Below, piece after piece: positions 32,210 to 40,989 of a DNA stretch of 58,732 nucleotides. How positions within the stretch are numbered: position 1 is the stretch's first letter; each line of letters opens with the position of its first letter. Source of the stretch: Spirochaetaceae bacterium (GTDB lineage Bacteria; Spirochaetota; Spirochaetia; DSM-27196; SLST01); the NCBI GenBank assembly GCA_007118855.1, contig SKQU01000259.1, positions 1 through 58,732 on the forward strand, given 5' to 3'. A program made the position numbers and the translations under genes. The notes under the pieces are model-generated. The model was not told the DNA's origin and searched no databases. It was given only the letters and a program-made list of their open reading frames with translations.

Positions 32210-33373
32210 ATGAGAAAGTTCGCAGTCAGCACACTTGAGCCGGGTCATTACTTCACGAAGCCGCTGTATCTCGACGACCGGTATGTCCTGCTCTCTCCTG
32301 AAACGCCAATCACCTCCGAGATGATCGAACGGCTGCGACACTGGTCGTACCAGGAAGTGCTCTCCGACGGCGAGCAGGTCGAGAAGCCGATCGCGCTGAA
32401 CGACGAGGGGGGCGAGACGATCTCGGTCTCCGTCGATCGTGACGTCAAGGAGAACGCGCTCTTTCGGGAAGCGGAGTCGTACTACGGCGAGCTGCTCGGA
32501 TTCGTAGAACGTCTGTTCACCAACTTCGTCACGCGAAACGAGCTTGCCGAGCGGCAGATCAGCGAGATGGTGAAACGGGCGATCGACATGGTCCGCAGTC
32601 ATCGCCGCTACATCCTGCGCCTCTCCGACATGAAGGCGCCTGACAAGAACTACATCGTCGCTCACACCTCGAAGACGACGATCGCGGCACTCGCGATCGG
32701 CATGACGATCCGACTCCCTTCGCACAAACTGATCGAGCTCGGTACCGCGGCCGTGCTGCACGAGATCGGCATGATACGTCTGCCGCCGCAGCTGTACATG
32801 TCGCAGAAGAAGCTCGCGGAGAAGGAGATGCGCGCGATTTCCGCGCATACGGTGCTCGGGTTCAAGATACTGCGGGCCGCGTCGTTTCCCATGAGCGTAT
32901 GCCTCGCGGTGCTCGAGTGTCGCGAGAACGTCGACGGAACCGGCTACCCGCGCACACTGACCGGGGAGAAGATCGGCCTCTACGCGAAGATCATCATGGT
33001 CGCCGGCTCCTTCGCCGCCATCACCTCCGCCCGTCCCTATCGCGAACCGCTCGACGGCCACAGCGCGATCGTCGAGATGCTCAAGCAGCGCGGCAGAATG
33101 TACGACGAGACCGTGCTCAAGGCGCTGATTTCCAACCTCAGCATCTACCCCATCGGCACCCACGTCGAGCTCGCCAACGGAACGCGAGGCATGGTCGTAG
33201 ACACGAACGCGGACAATGCGCGAGCGCCCATGGTACGGGTCATCGCCGGACCGCATGGCGAGCAGTACGCCGAGCAGCCGGTGGTCGACACCTCATCAAG
33301 CGAGGAGTACCGCGTGGTCCGCGCGGTCGCCGATCATGCACCCGCGCCTGCCGGGGACCTTCGAGAGGAGTAG
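32210..33373 (+). CDS. HD-GYP-family protein with degenerate active site
   Basis: Residues 1-60 look like the N-terminal domain common in HD-GYP proteins. The HD-GYP fold covers about residues 140-320. The GYP part is kept (VDGTGYPRTLTGEKI), as is SARPYR, but metal ligands are lost: HD becomes HE in VLHEIGM, HHE becomes CRE in LECRENVDG, and the late Asp of VADxxDA becomes Gly in VAGSFAAIT. Cyclic-di-GMP hydrolysis is therefore unlikely; a c-di-GMP receptor or scaffold role is possible. An accessory C-terminal domain of about 70 residues follows. GGGAG precedes the ATG. Confidence 0.85.
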   Translation: MRKFAVSTLEPGHYFTKPLYLDDRYVLLSPETPITSEMIERLRHWSYQEVLSDGEQVEKPIALNDEGGETISVSVDRDVKENALFREAESYYGELLGFVERLFTNFVTRNELAERQISEMVKRAIDMVRSHRRYILRLSDMKAPDKNYIVAHTSKTTIAALAIGMTIRLPSHKLIELGTAAVLHEIGMIRLPPQLYMSQKKLAEKEMRAISAHTVLGFKILRAASFPMSVCLAVLECRENVDGTGYPRTLTGEKIGLYAKIIMVAGSFAAITSARPYREPLDGHSAIVEMLKQRGRMYDETVLKALISNLSIYPIGTHVELANGTRGMVVDTNADNARAPMVRVIAGPHGEQYAEQPVVDTSSSEEYRVVRAVADHAPAPAGDLREE

Positions 33374-33382
33374 CAGAGCCAG

Positions 33383-35032
33383 ATGGTCGAAGTTACACTG
33401 CCCGACAGACGTGTGCACGTCTCGCCTGAAACGATACTGGGCGACCTCTGTTCGGAGTACGATGCGGATCCGGCCAATCCTGTCATCGCCGCGGTTGTCA
33501 ACAACGAGGTGCTCGATCTCTCCAGGCGCGTGCGGATCAACGCGTCGGTCACCCCCGTTCATCTCAACAGTGACCCGGGTATCCGCTGTTACCGCCAGTC
33601 GCTCTGTTTTCTGCTCGCCCTCGCCGTTCAGAGGACCTCTCCCGGGCGGAGACTCATCATCGGTCACTCGCTCGGCGACAGCTACTACCACTACTTCGAC
33701 GACGAGGCGAGGATCGACGAGACGACGCTCGAGCGCATCGCGACAGAGATGAGGCGAATCGTCGGCGAGAAGCTCCCGATCGTTCGCCGGCTCATCGCTT
33801 ATCATGATGCGTTCGACTCCTTCGTGGAACGTGGGATGAGCGAGACCGCCGCGCTGCTCGACCATCGCAACGAGTCACGGGTCACCGTGCACCAGTGCGG
33901 TGACTTCCTCGACCTGTCTCACGGCCCCCTTGTCTCCCACGCGGGGATCCTCGAGCACTTCGACCTCACTGCCCTCGAGCCCGGATTCGTCCTGCGGTTC
34001 CCGTCGCGTCGTGAGCCGACGACCATGACCGAATACCGGCACAGCCCCCAACTCTTCTCGATCTACCAGGAGTACAAGAGTTGGGGGCGCATACTCGGGG
34101 TGACTTCCGTCGGACGGCTGAACCAGAAGATCGTGGACGGCACGATCAGCGACTTCATCCGGATCAACGAGGCGCTGCAGGAGAAGAAGATCGCGGACAT
34201 CGCGGCCGGGATCGAGTCGCGACGGGAGACACTGCGAGTCATCCTGATCGCCGGCCCGTCGAGCTCCGGGAAGACGACGTTCACCAAGAGACTCGCGGTC
34301 CAGCTCCACGCCCAGGGGCTCGAGCCGAGGCTTGTGTCCGTGGACGACTACTTCGTCAGCCGCGAAGAGACGCCGCGTGACGAAGAGGGGGGCCTCGACT
34401 TCGAGAGCATCCGCGCGATCGACGTCGAACTGCTGAATGACCACCTGCTCCAGCTTCTGGAAGGCAGGACCGTCACACTGCCGCGGTTCGACTTCCGCAC
34501 CGGGACCCGCAACTTCACCGGTCCGACGATCGAGCTCGATCCCCGAGTCGTGCTGCTCATCGAGGGGATCCACTGCCTGAACGACGAGTTGACTTCGCGG
34601 GTCGAGCAGAAGGCGAAGTACAAGGTCTATGTCTCCGCGCTGACCCAACTCAACCTGGACGACCACAACCGCATCTCGACCACGGACAATCGGCTCGTGC
34701 GACGGCTGGTGCGCGATTACCAGTTCCGGGGACACTCGGCGCTCGACACGCTGACGATGTGGCCGTCCGTCCGTCGCGGCGAACGGAACAACATCTTCCC
34801 CTTCCAGCACACCGCCGACGCCACCTTCAACTCTGCGCTCGACTATGAGCTCGGCGTTCTGAAGAAACACGCAGAACCGATCCTGCGGCACGTGAAGCCG
34901 TGTCACGACGTCTACGACGAGGCGATGCGAATGCTCGGGTTCCTCGACAATTTCACCAACATCCCGGACAAGCTGGTGCCCGACTACTCGATCGTTCGAG
35001 AGTTCATTGGGGACAGCGGTTTCCACTACTGA
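33383..35032 (+). CDS. uridine kinase-like protein with N-terminal TGS/ThrRS-like domain
   Basis: Residues 1-60 resemble a TGS domain (VEVTLPDRRVHVSPETILGDLC). Residues 60-240 resemble the threonyl/alanyl-tRNA synthetase second-additional domain (IIGHSLGDSYYHYF). Residues 285-500 form a P-loop nucleoside/phosphoribulokinase fold with Walker A AGPSSSGKTTFTKRL, LVSVDDYFV and IEGIHCLND. This three-part form is widespread in spirochaetes and Clostridia and annotated as uridine kinase; the real substrate is unverified. Located 9 bp after the HD-GYP gene. The 3' end overlaps aat (opposite strand) by 29 bp. Confidence 0.88.
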   Translation: MVEVTLPDRRVHVSPETILGDLCSEYDADPANPVIAAVVNNEVLDLSRRVRINASVTPVHLNSDPGIRCYRQSLCFLLALAVQRTSPGRRLIIGHSLGDSYYHYFDDEARIDETTLERIATEMRRIVGEKLPIVRRLIAYHDAFDSFVERGMSETAALLDHRNESRVTVHQCGDFLDLSHGPLVSHAGILEHFDLTALEPGFVLRFPSRREPTTMTEYRHSPQLFSIYQEYKSWGRILGVTSVGRLNQKIVDGTISDFIRINEALQEKKIADIAAGIESRRETLRVILIAGPSSSGKTTFTKRLAVQLHAQGLEPRLVSVDDYFVSREETPRDEEGGLDFESIRAIDVELLNDHLLQLLEGRTVTLPRFDFRTGTRNFTGPTIELDPRVVLLIEGIHCLNDELTSRVEQKAKYKVYVSALTQLNLDDHNRISTTDNRLVRRLVRDYQFRGHSALDTLTMWPSVRRGERNNIFPFQHTADATFNSALDYELGVLKKHAEPILRHVKPCHDVYDEAMRMLGFLDNFTNIPDKLVPDYSIVREFIGDSGFHY

Positions 35033-35756
35033 ACGGATCCGGCCGCTCGCCCGGGAACGGCAACTCGGACCAGTTCCCGCGCATCGTTGGGCGGTCGAGT
35101 GCCCTGCGAACCCGCCGCATGAAGTCGGGGCGAGGCATCGCGCGTCCGCCCATGCGCTCAACGTGCGGGGTGTACAGCTGTGCGTCGAACAGCTCGTAGC
35201 AGTGACGGTCGAGAAACCGGCACAGCCGGATCAGGGCTGCCTTGGACGCATTGGATACGTGCGCGAACATGCTCTCACCAAAAAATACCCGGCCGAGCGC
35301 AACCCCGTAGACACCGCCGGCAAGGACACCCTCCTGCCACGCCTCGCAGCTGTGCGCATATCCCAGGCGATGCAGCCGGCAGTAGGCAGCCATCATGTCG
35401 TCGGTGATCCACGTCCCGGGCTGTCCGGGGCGAGGGGTAGTGGAGCAGCGTTCGATCACGCCCGCGAAGTCATGGTCGAGCGTAACCTGGAAGGCCCCTC
35501 GACGCAGCACGCGCTGCATTGACCGGGAGACGTGTATCTCGCCGGGCAAGATGACGAACCGCGGGTCGGGAGCCCACCACAGCACGGGGTCTCCCTCGCT
35601 GTACCACGGGAATATCCCCTGCCGGTAGGCTGAGAGCAGCATTCCCGGCGAGAGATTGCCCCCGGCCGCCACGATGCCCTCTGGCGTCGCGTGCTCGGGT
35701 CCGGGAAAGTCGAAATGTTCGTCCGGCGAGAGCCAGGGAAAGGAGGCCGCTACGAT
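35004..35756 (-). CDS. aat: leucyl/phenylalanyl-tRNA--protein transferase (start codon non-canonical)
   Basis: Adds Leu or Phe to proteins with N-terminal Arg or Lys, making N-degrons for ClpS-ClpAP. Conserved blocks: FPWLSPDEHFDFPGPEHATP, GGNLSPGMLLSAYRQGIFPWY, LWWAPDPRFVI, GTWITDDMMAAYCRLH and VFFGESMFAHVSNASKAAL. No ATG, GTG or TTG exists in frame between far-upstream sequence inside clpA and codon GTG of GIVAAGG, which would cut off the conserved N-terminus. GGAGGAGGA directly precedes ATC (35756) and GTA. I therefore place the start at the ATC, within the clpA stop region; a local sequence error is the alternative. Confidence 0.85.
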   Translation of the reverse strand: MVAASFPWLSPDEHFDFPGPEHATPEGIVAAGGNLSPGMLLSAYRQGIFPWYSEGDPVLWWAPDPRFVILPGEIHVSRSMQRVLRRGAFQVTLDHDFAGVIERCSTTPRPGQPGTWITDDMMAAYCRLHRLGYAHSCEAWQEGVLAGGVYGVALGRVFFGESMFAHVSNASKAALIRLCRFLDRHCYELFDAQLYTPHVERMGGRAMPRPDFMRRVRRALDRPTMRGNWSELPFPGERPDPFSSGNRCPQ

Positions 35757-38209
35757 TCCTCCTCCGCATGCGTCGGCGACGAACCCGAATCTGCGTCGGT
35801 CTCCAACCTCGGTCTTCCGGGAGTAATGATCACGTCGTCCGCAAGGACGTCCGCCGTTGCATGACCGCCGTCCTGCAGCTCGCCGAAGAGCACCGCATCG
35901 ACGAAGTAACCCTTGATCTTCTCCTCGACGAGGCGGGCGATGTTGCGGGCGCCGAACTCCTCGGAGAATCCGTGCTCCGCGAGCCATGCGACGCAACGAT
36001 CGGTCACCTCGAGGCTGATGTTCTTCTCCTGGAGCTGGAGCGCGAACTCGGCGATCTCCTTGCGCACGATGCTCTCAATCGTCCCGCTCGCGAGCTTGTT
36101 GAACTGGACGACCTTGTCGAGCCGATTACGGAACTCAGGAGCAAAGAACCGTTCCACCGCCTCATCAACGGCTTCGCTGGTGACGCGCTTGCCGCCGAAG
36201 CCGATCATGGGCTTCCCGATCTCACGTGCCCCGGCATTGGAGGTCATGATGAGGATCACGTTGCCGAAGTCGGCCTTTCGTCCCTGGTTGTCGGTGAGCG
36301 TCGCGTAGTCCATCACCTGGAGCAGCACGTTGAACACTTCCGGATGCGCCTTCTCCACCTCATCGAGCAGCAAGACCGCGTGCGGCGTCTTGCGCACGAT
36401 ATCCACGAGCTGCGCCCCGTCGTCGTACCCAACGTATCCCGGCGGCGCCCCGATCAGGCGCGACACTGCGTACCGTTCCTGGTACTCGCTCATGTCGAAG
36501 CGATGCATAGCGACACCGAGTGTCTGCGCGAGCTGGCGGGCCAGCTCGGTCTTGCCGACACCGGTGGGCCCGACGAACAGGAACGAGGCAACCGGCTTGT
36601 TCGCACCACGGAAGCCCGCCCGGCTTCGTTTGACCGCCTGAACGACGGCGTCGATCGCCTGATCCTGCCCGAAGATGACACGACGAAGCGCCGGCTCGAG
36701 TTCCTTCAGTCGGTCCTTCTCGCTGATGGACACGCTTCGCTCCGGCACGTTCGCGATCTTCGACACCACCCGTTCGATGTCGAGCGCGCCGATCTCGACC
36801 GGCGGCTCTTCGGGCTCTTCATTGGTCCCGCCGGCGGCCTGCTCGTTCGTCGCGGCTTCGTCCGCGTCTCGATCCTCGTGCTCCGGAGCGGCCTCGCCGG
36901 CCTCCCGCTTCAGGCGAAAGGTCCGCATACGCACGTATGCCCCGCACTCGTCGATCACGTCGATCGCCTTGTCCGGCAGATGCCGGTCCTTGATGTACTG
37001 ATCCGACAGGCGGGCCGCAAGGTCAAGGGCCTCGTCGCTGTACCTGACGTTATGGAACTCCTCGTACCGGCCCTTCAGGCCCTTGAGGATATCTACCGCG
37101 TCGGCAATGGACGGTTCGGGAACATCGATCTTCTGGAACCGCCGGGAGAGCGCACGATCACGCTCGAAGTACTTGCGGTACTCGTCGTGGGTCGTCGCGC
37201 CGATGCATCGAAGCCTGCCGGCGGCAAGCGCGGGCTTGAGCAGATTGGACGCTTCAATGGAGCCGCCGCCGGCGGTTCCGCCGGCGCCGACGATCGTGTG
37301 GATCTCGTCGATGAAGAGGATGACCTTTTCCTCCGACTCGAGCCGCTTGATGACCGCCTTCATCCGCTCCTCGAAATCGCCCCTGAACCGTGTGCCGGCG
37401 AGGACGGCTCCCATGTCGAGCGCGAACACCCGGTACTCTTTGAGGATGTCCGGCACCTCGCCGCTCGTGATCCGCTGGGCGAGCCCCTCGGTAATCGCGG
37501 TCTTCCCGACCCCCGGGTCGCCGAGGTGAACCGGGTTGTTCTTCAGACGACGGCAGAGCACCTGGATCGTCCGCTCGAGAATGTCCTGCCGCCCGACGAG
37601 CGGTTCGAGCCGCCCTTCCTTCGCAAGGGCGGTGAGCTCGGTCGTGAACTGCTCGAGGGGGTCGCTCTTCCGCCGTTTTCGCCCCTGCGCCGTCGCGCCG
37701 GGCACGTCTTCCTCGTCACCGGCCTCGTGCGGATCCTCAACCGTCTCCTCGTCGTCGGCGCCGAAGGTATCCGGGTCCTCGCCGAGCCCGGTGATGCCGT
37801 GGGAGATGACCTCGAGCAGGGCGAGCCGCCTGATCCCGGCCTTCTTCAGGAAATAGGCACCAAAGCTCTGCTCCTCATCGAAGACGCTGACCAGCAGGTC
37901 GCCCACCTCCACCTGGTCCTTGGCCGCGCTTTCGGTGTGAAAGACGGCTCGCTCGACGATGTTCTGAAACCCGAGCGACTGCTGCGGATCGCCGCGTGGA
38001 ACCCGAGGCACGTTGTCGCTCAGATGCTGATCGAGCTCCGTACGGATCTGGTCGGGATCCGCACCGCACTGGGACAGCACCTCTCGCGGGTACTCGTAGT
38101 GAAGCGCGGCATACAGCACGTGTTCCGGGGTAAGGTACTCGTGCTTGCGCTGTCGCGCCTCCTGGTATGCGGAACTCAGGATTTCGTTGACGTCCTGACT
38201 GAGATTCAT
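35750..38209 (-). CDS. clpA: ATP-dependent Clp protease ATP-binding subunit ClpA
   Basis: About 819 residues. The N-domain ([37 protein letters not shown]) binds ClpS. AAA module 1 has Walker [11 protein letters not shown] and [20 protein letters not shown] module 2 has Walker [17 protein letters not shown] and [20 protein letters not shown]. There is no ClpB-type middle coiled coil. A charged insert (about residues 440-490, rich in E, A and D) links the modules. ATG 38209 is chosen for GGAGG 5 nt upstream; the longer ORF start has none. clpS lies 68 bp upstream; ClpP is not in the window. Confidence 0.95.
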   Translation of the reverse strand: MNLSQDVNEILSSAYQEARQRKHEYLTPEHVLYAALHYEYPREVLSQCGADPDQIRTELDQHLSDNVPRVPRGDPQQSLGFQNIVERAVFHTESAAKDQVEVGDLLVSVFDEEQSFGAYFLKKAGIRRLALLEVISHGITGLGEDPDTFGADDEETVEDPHEAGDEEDVPGATAQGRKRRKSDPLEQFTTELTALAKEGRLEPLVGRQDILERTIQVLCRRLKNNPVHLGDPGVGKTAITEGLAQRITSGEVPDILKEYRVFALDMGAVLAGTRFRGDFEERMKAVIKRLESEEKVILFIDEIHTIVGAGGTAGGGSIEASNLLKPALAAGRLRCIGATTHDEYRKYFERDRALSRRFQKIDVPEPSIADAVDILKGLKGRYEEFHNVRYSDEALDLAARLSDQYIKDRHLPDKAIDVIDECGAYVRMRTFRLKREAGEAAPEHEDRDADEAATNEQAAGGTNEEPEEPPVEIGALDIERVVSKIANVPERSVSISEKDRLKELEPALRRVIFGQDQAIDAVVQAVKRSRAGFRGANKPVASFLFVGPTGVGKTELARQLAQTLGVAMHRFDMSEYQERYAVSRLIGAPPGYVGYDDGAQLVDIVRKTPHAVLLLDEVEKAHPEVFNVLLQVMDYATLTDNQGRKADFGNVILIMTSNAGAREIGKPMIGFGGKRVTSEAVDEAVERFFAPEFRNRLDKVVQFNKLASGTIESIVRKEIAEFALQLQEKNISLEVTDRCVAWLAEHGFSEEFGARNIARLVEEKIKGYFVDAVLFGELQDGGHATADVLADDVIITPGRPRLETDADSGSSPTHAEEES

Positions 38210-38277
38210 GAACCCTCCGTGTCTAAGATGATCACGCCGGCGGCAGAACGGCAATGCCCTCGCGCATCACCGCGCCG

Positions 38278-38595
38278 TCACGCGCGCTCCACAGTGCACC
38301 GAAGCGGGAACTCCCGCTCTCGGGCCATCCGGTGAACGTGCTGGGCCTTGGTAGAGGCGATGTCGAAGGTATACGAACCGACGACCCCGCGGCCCTTGCG
38401 ATGGACGTCGAGCATGATCTTTGTGGCGGCGATGATGTCCTTGTGGAATACCCTGATCAGGACCTCGACGACGAAATCCATCGTCGTGTAGTTGTCGTTG
38501 TGGAGCACGACCCGGAACTGGTCCGGTTCGCGCACCTCCTCGTCGGGTCGATCCTGTACGTCGGGCCCGACGCCGGGCCGAATATCCTCACTCAT
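38278..38595 (-). CDS. clpS: ClpS, N-degron adaptor of ClpAP
   Basis: A 105-residue adaptor that delivers N-degron substrates to ClpA. The signature region is FRVVLHNDNYTTMDFVVEVLIRVF, which includes the DxxTxD-like acidic pocket residues, and the C-terminus GRGVVGSYTFDIASTKAQHV matches the conserved GxYTxExAETK block. The N-terminal 25 residues are an acidic flexible extension. It overlaps the YkgJ-like gene by 8 bp and precedes clpA. Confidence 0.96.
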   Translation of the reverse strand: MSEDIRPGVGPDVQDRPDEEVREPDQFRVVLHNDNYTTMDFVVEVLIRVFHKDIIAATKIMLDVHRKGRGVVGSYTFDIASTKAQHVHRMAREREFPLRCTVERA

Positions 38596-38878
38596 GGATC
38601 CAACGTCTATACCGTTGCACGTACTCGCAGCTCAACGGCATGAACCTGCCGCACAGCGCGTGCAAAACGCTCACCTTCCTGCATCGTGACTCGACGCGAA
38701 AGCGCCGACCATACACCCGGCACCGTCGATCTCTGGGGTCAAGATACGAGCAGGTGCGCCGCAGGTCAACGCGGATCCCGGCGGCTACCCGGCTGCGATC
38801 GGAACAGCAGAGGCCGCACCCTGCGCATATGCGGTCCCACCGCGAGTCGGCGGCCCGTCGCATCTGAAGAAGGCCCAT
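38588..38878 (-). CDS. small cysteine-rich YkgJ/YcgN-like protein
   Basis: A 96-residue protein with eight cysteines: CAGCGLCC, C in RRTCSYLD, CRVY, SRCRKVS, LCGRFMP and SCEY. The CxxCxxCC opening and the DxxxxRCRVYxxRP-like centre match the YkgJ-type putative zinc- or iron-chelating domain. Biochemical function is unknown for the family. Its ATG shares a base with the upstream TGA (TGATG), and its end overlaps clpS, so it is translated as part of the N-degron cluster. Confidence 0.78.
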   Translation of the reverse strand: MGLLQMRRAADSRWDRICAGCGLCCSDRSRVAAGIRVDLRRTCSYLDPRDRRCRVYGRRFRVESRCRKVSVLHALCGRFMPLSCEYVQRYRRWIHE

Positions 38879-40989
38879 CAGAACTCCAGCGGACCGAAGT
38901 ACCCCACCTCGTCACGACCGCTGCGTTGCAGGAGATAGGCCTCGACCTCCAGCGGTATGTAGGCACGCCCGAAATCGCTGTTGTGCACGCTGTTGTACGA
39001 CAGGAGGTAGGTCCCGCTCGGTGACCGACGAATCGCATCGACAACCGGCCCGACCCCCCGCGGCTGATAGACCCAGGAGGCAGAACCGCCGGTCGCTTCG
39101 GCAAGAAACTCCAGCTCCGCGTTGACGGCGTTCCTGCCGGTGTAGACGACGTGCAGCGAGACATGGTTGTTCCGCAGATGGGCGGCGGTCTCAGCCAGTG
39201 AGTAGGCATCGAATGCGTGGGGCGAAAGTTCGCCGTTGGACACGATCACGAGCCCTCGCCGTCCGAGCTCGCCGAGCAACTGATACACCGCAAGGCGTAT
39301 CCCCAGGTCGAGTCGGCCCGACTCCGTAGGGTACACACTCGCCCGCTCGCTCGCCTCACCCACGGCAAGCCGCCCCGCACCGGGCTCGCTCTCCAGAACC
39401 GGATGATCGCCGGCGCCGACCACCCAGAGTCGGTCACCGGTCCTCAACGCGTCATGCATCTCGAGCGCCGCCGCGCGCGCGGCCTCCCGGTCCTCCCGAC
39501 CGGCGGCCCACGGGTCGACGAGCAGCGAGAGAACCGTCTCCCCGCTGCGGTACCCGGCATACTCGACGGTGAGCGGGCCGGTGGGAAACCGGTCCTCGGT
39601 GATGCGGAAATTGCTCGGCCCGAGCCCGAGAACCGGTTCTCCGTTTCGATCGGTGACGGTCACTGCGGCATACACGCGCGGATGCTCTACCGCGCTCACC
39701 GACTCGACCTCCACGTTGAGGCCGGTATACAACTCCTCGCTCGCCGCGAGAAACAGTATGGAACTCGAGTTGATGTCGGCGGCAAGGAGGTTCCGGTTCG
39801 CATCGATCGCCGCACCAAGGAGCCGGCGGTTCGGATTGAGCTCGGTCAGCAGGGCCACGGTCTCTCGCTCAATGCCGATCACGTAGATCCGGTATGCATC
39901 GCTGACCAGGAGACTCCCGGCCTCGTAGAGCGAGAGACCCTCCGGCCGGTCCATCAGCGGTGTCCGGATCTCGCCCAGGTAGTTCCCGCTCTCATCGAAG
40001 ACCGCGATCCGGGAGTTCACGGTATCGGCGACGTAGACACGCCCGGCGGTCACGACGATGCCGGCCGGAGAGAAGGAGCGGAGGCTGGTGCCGCGTCCGC
40101 CGAACGAGAAGAGGAACTCCCCGTCCGTCGTGAACTTCGAGACGCGGCCGTTGCCGTGGTCCGAGACGTAGACGTGACCCTGACCGTCGGAGGCGAGATA
40201 CTGCGGCCCGAGCAGCTCACCGGGCCCTATCCCCGTCCTTCCGAACGATCCCACCTTGAACCCGTCGGCCGACACTCTCGCGATCCGGTTCGCGCCGAAC
40301 TCGCTGACGAGCAGCGAGCCGTCCGGCAACGCAAGTACGTCGAATGGTCGGTCAAACCCTTCGATGCCGCCGTCTATGACCCTTCTGCGTACTCCGTTCG
40401 GGTCGAGTAGCACGACGGTGTGAGTCGCGAAGGAGGCGACGTAGGACGAACCGTCGCTTCGGGGCCGGACGTTCGTCGGGCTGCGGAAGAGGGTAAGGTC
40501 CGCCTGACGGCCGGGCAGATCGATCATCGTCACGTACCTGCCGGGACTGACGGCGGTGCCCAGCCGCTCGGTCGTCAGACCGCGGCTGAGCTCGACCCGT
40601 TCGATCCACTTGTCCAGAACCGACGTTCGGCTGCCGCGTTCGGCCACCCATCGCCACTCGTTGAGGGCCGCCTCCTCGAAGCCGGCATAGTAGTAGGCGC
40701 GTCCGAGCCAGTACCGGGTCAGGGTCCGTTCCGACGCGAAGCTGAGACTACGGTTGAGGCTTTCGATCGCTTCGTGGAACCGGCCGTTGTGGAGCGAGAC
40801 CACGCCCCAGCGGAACTCCTCGTTCGCCGTGATCTCGTCGAGGTTGATGGGTTGCGAACGGACAGGCGGGGGCAGCCAGAGTGCCGCCAGCCAGAGTGCC
40901 GCCAGCCAGAGTGCCGCGAGCCGCAGCGCCGTGATCCGCCGGGTTGCGGGCACGGCGACATCCGTGGGGCGTCTACGGGTCACGCTCAC
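38878..40989 (-). CDS. secreted TPR-NHL beta-propeller-VWA-like protein
   Basis: A signal peptide with an unusual repeated LAALW core (to about residue 45) precedes a TPR-like pair (residues 50-130), an NHL-type six-bladed propeller (about 160-430; blades such as RPFDVLALPDGSLLVSEFGANR and GPQYLASDGQGHVYVSDHGN), an Ig-like strand region, and a VWA-like C-terminal domain (about 480-690). The MIDAS start reads LVDPWAAGRE, lacking the usual DxSxS, so metal-dependent adhesion is doubtful. Probably a periplasmic or surface protein. 4-bp overlap with the TPR gene upstream. Confidence 0.8.
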   Translation of the reverse strand: MSVTRRRPTDVAVPATRRITALRLAALWLAALWLAALWLPPPVRSQPINLDEITANEEFRWGVVSLHNGRFHEAIESLNRSLSFASERTLTRYWLGRAYYYAGFEEAALNEWRWVAERGSRTSVLDKWIERVELSRGLTTERLGTAVSPGRYVTMIDLPGRQADLTLFRSPTNVRPRSDGSSYVASFATHTVVLLDPNGVRRRVIDGGIEGFDRPFDVLALPDGSLLVSEFGANRIARVSADGFKVGSFGRTGIGPGELLGPQYLASDGQGHVYVSDHGNGRVSKFTTDGEFLFSFGGRGTSLRSFSPAGIVVTAGRVYVADTVNSRIAVFDESGNYLGEIRTPLMDRPEGLSLYEAGSLLVSDAYRIYVIGIERETVALLTELNPNRRLLGAAIDANRNLLAADINSSSILFLAASEELYTGLNVEVESVSAVEHPRVYAAVTVTDRNGEPVLGLGPSNFRITEDRFPTGPLTVEYAGYRSGETVLSLLVDPWAAGREDREAARAAALEMHDALRTGDRLWVVGAGDHPVLESEPGAGRLAVGEASERASVYPTESGRLDLGIRLAVYQLLGELGRRGLVIVSNGELSPHAFDAYSLAETAAHLRNNHVSLHVVYTGRNAVNAELEFLAEATGGSASWVYQPRGVGPVVDAIRRSPSGTYLLSYNSVHNSDFGRAYIPLEVEAYLLQRSGRDEVGYFGPLEF
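40874..40918 (-). repeat. 15-bp tandem repeat in the signal peptide of the NHL/VWA gene
   Basis: Three units of AGCCAGAGTGCCGCC (plus-strand reading; last base of the third differs), each encoding LAALW on the minus strand, with a decayed fourth unit after it. Copy-number change would lengthen or shorten the signal-peptide hydrophobic core in steps of five residues. Confidence 0.95.

Noticed and set aside
35470-35769. 99-aa ORF ([10 protein letters not shown]) as the real start of aat by frameshift
   Set aside because: Its sequence has no Aat similarity; the Aat frame is intact from FPWLSPDE onward, so no frameshift within the conserved region is needed.
35768-38335. 855-aa plus-strand ORF opposite clpA
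   Set aside because: Shadow frame of ClpA/ClpS codons; no recognisable motif, and the minus strand carries both Walker A motifs.
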